Source: Gammaproteobacteria bacterium (GTDB lineage: Bacteria > Pseudomonadota > Gammaproteobacteria > Arenicellales > Arenicellaceae). From it: a stretch of 6,476 bases of DNA. The stretch lies in contig JAUHZM010000178.1 of NCBI GenBank assembly GCA_030426005.1, forward strand, positions 1 through 6,476, given 5' to 3'. Position 1 is the stretch's first letter. Every line of letters starts with the position of its first letter. The position numbers and the translations under genes are program-made. Below, piece by piece: positions 5,240 through 6,476 of the stretch. The notes beneath the pieces are model-generated. The model saw only the letters and a list, made by a program, of their open reading frames with translations, was not told where the DNA came from and did no database searches.

Positions 5240-6292
5240 TTAATCTGCTAATACGCCGCCGCAACTGCTACCAGCGCCAGCTGTACAGCCAAAGCAATGG
5301 CGGTTAGTGGCAATGCTACTGCCAGCGACATCGTTTACATCAAGATCCCACAGGTAGCGTGGTTCACCGCCACCCATAGGCAGCTCCAGCATTTGATTAA
5401 AATCACAGTCGTAGACACGGCCGTGCCAGTCTAAGTTAATCAGTGAGCGGCACATGAGCTGCTCAACGGTGTCTGGGTTGAAATTTTCAACCAACAAATG
5501 TTGGTACGGCTCCAGTTGTTGGTCGCGCAGCAATGCATGAGCGAATCGATTAATTGGAATATTGGTAATTGCCAACAGACTGGAGAACTCGATCGAGAAG
5601 TTCTCGTTCAACATGCGTCGATAATCAGCTTCAAGACTGGCTTGTGGTGGTGGTAAGAAGGCACCACCGGGGTTGTAAACCAGGTCAAGCTGTAGCTCTG
5701 GGTCAATCCCGTAACCCAATTCGTTGAGCTGCTGTAGCCCTGCGATGCTTTTATCGAACACGCCTTTACCGCGTTGCGCGTCGACATTGTCTTCGGTGTA
5801 GCACGGTAAGGAGCACACGAGACGGATTTTTCGGTCGGCATACCATTGTGCTAAATCAGATTGATCTGGTTCGAATAGCACCGTGATATTACAACGTGAG
5901 GTAATCTCAATGCCGAGATTAATCAGCGCGTCACAGAAATCGCGAAAATGCGGATTCAGCTCCGGTGCTCCACCGGTTAGGTCGGCCTTTTTTATGCCCG
6001 CGTTTTCCGCCCAGACCAGGATGCGTTGCATCACGTCCCAGCGCATAATTTCAGTGCGTTTTGGGCCAGCATCCACATGGCAATGATGGCAGGCCAAATT
6101 ACAAAGCTTGCCCAGATTGATTTGTAATTCGTTCGGTGTTTCGTGGCGTAGGCTCAAACCATGCTGGTTCAGCACTGTATGAAAGTGTGGCCCGGAATGT
6201 GGAATCTTAACGTCGTTGCTCAGTGTTATGTCGTCCTGCACAAACTGGCCATCGACAACTTTTATTTGCGTTTCTGGAATGCGGTTATTCAT
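5240..6292 (-). CDS. arsS: ArsS-family arsenosugar biosynthesis radical SAM enzyme
   Basis: ArsS-type enzymes join dimethylated arsenic to the adenosyl moiety of S-adenosylmethionine, the committed step to arsenosugars after ArsM methylation. The 350-residue protein has the radical SAM cluster motif C64-x3-C68-x2-C71 (LCNLACHHCHVDAG), the SAM-binding GGAPE (107-111), and the Cys-rich C-terminal region of this family (DUF3641-like). That region has C281, C296 (VYDCDFNQ) and the terminal HCFGCTAGAGSSCGG with C333, C336 and C344, likely ligands of a second cluster. Some family members are selenoproteins; here codon 344 is TGC, cysteine. The ATG at 6292 is the first start after an upstream in-frame TAA (about 6359-6361); no Shine-Dalgarno is clear. 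It is followed at nine bases by the glycosyltransferase. No arsM is in the window, so the family assignment is firmer than the physiological product. Confidence 0.9.
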   Translation of the reverse strand: MNNRIPETQIKVVDGQFVQDDITLSNDVKIPHSGPHFHTVLNQHGLSLRHETPNELQINLGKLCNLACHHCHVDAGPKRTEIMRWDVMQRILVWAENAGIKKADLTGGAPELNPHFRDFCDALINLGIEITSRCNITVLFEPDQSDLAQWYADRKIRLVCSLPCYTEDNVDAQRGKGVFDKSIAGLQQLNELGYGIDPELQLDLVYNPGGAFLPPPQASLEADYRRMLNENFSIEFSSLLAITNIPINRFAHALLRDQQLEPYQHLLVENFNPDTVEQLMCRSLINLDWHGRVYDCDFNQMLELPMGGGEPRYLWDLDVNDVAGSSIATNRHCFGCTAGAGSSCGGVLAD

Positions 6293-6355
6293 GCTGGCGA
6301 GTGTGCTTGTGGTGCTAGTTGGTTGATCGATTTTAGTAGTAGACCGGATTACTCG

Positions 6356-6387
6356 ATCTTAGCATGCAGCGCCATTGGCGATGTCAC
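6356..6387 (-). promoter_or_regulatory. Weak candidate promoter with internal inverted repeat upstream of arsS
   Basis: On the minus strand, GTGACA (6382-6387) precedes an extended -10, TGC-TAAGAT (6356-6364), with a long 20-base spacer. Between them lies the inverted repeat CGCCA-T-TGGCG (6370-6380), a possible operator. Transcription would begin about 60 bases before the arsS ATG. The remaining bases, 6388-6476, show no gene I recognise. Only short open frames reach the window edge, and one could be the tail of an upstream gene. Confidence 0.25.
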
Positions 6388-6476
6388 TGCTCGAAAAATA
6401 GATTAACGACACAGCTATGATGACGGATCAAACCTGATAGTTCGTTCCCGGGTGCGATTTCCGCATTGCCATAAAA

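Noticed and set aside
5243..5310. Possible selenocysteine codon in arsS
   Set aside because: The C-terminal cysteine codon is TGC and the frame has no internal TGA, so no recoding is needed.
6161..6406. 81-codon plus-strand frame over the arsS 5' end
   Set aside because: It is antisense to the conserved N-terminal part of arsS, with no ribosome-binding site or family resemblance.
6384..6476. Short minus-strand frames open to the right edge, possible 3' end of a gene upstream of arsS
   Set aside because: All three frames run for only 15-31 codons before a stop and show no recognisable C-terminal motif, so no gene can be supported.

Overview
The window is a piece of a gammaproteobacterial chromosome, about 50% GC. 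The left two thirds is the 3' part of the conserved nusA-infB-rbfA-truB-rpsO-pnp translation and RNA-decay cluster: the last 21 codons of rbfA, then complete truB, rpsO and pnp, all on the plus strand. The gene order, the 89-residue S15, the PNPase sequence and the ubiK (YqiC/BMFP family) gene that follows all fit Gammaproteobacteria. The sequence does not closely match an enteric such as E. coli, and I cannot name the genus.

Layout. 1-66 is the rbfA tail. 145-1038 is truB. 1039-1206 holds a probable rpsO promoter and a structured leader that looks like an S15 autoregulatory pseudoknot. 1207-1476 is rpsO, followed by an intrinsic terminator at 1489-1522. 1524-1688 is a pnp leader with a long interrupted stem, placed like the RNase III-processed pnp leader hairpin of E. 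coli. 1689-3773 is pnp, ending in a strong terminator at 3788-3816. 3933-4187 is ubiK, a separate small transcription unit with its own likely promoter and no recognisable Shine-Dalgarno.

The right third (4208-6292) is on the minus strand, convergent with ubiK. It is a two-gene unit: arsS, a radical SAM enzyme of the arsenosugar-biosynthesis family, then a two-domain family 2 glycosyltransferase. The two lie in the same reading frame, separated by one TAA and three codons, and the glycosyltransferase appears to start at TTG. No arsM or arsenic-responsive regulator is visible. The last 184 bases contain no gene I recognise.

How the genes fit together. RbfA (30S maturation), TruB (tRNA U55 pseudouridylation), S15 (early 30S assembly) and PNPase (3'-5' RNA decay) form the classical ribosome/RNA module. 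The leaders of rpsO and pnp both carry structure consistent with autoregulation. UbiK belongs to aerobic ubiquinone synthesis. The arsS-glycosyltransferase pair is a small accessory module, possibly making a modified arsenosugar or related metabolite. That pairing and the RNA leaders are the most interesting parts of the window. I see no mobile element, CRISPR array or RNA gene such as a tRNA.
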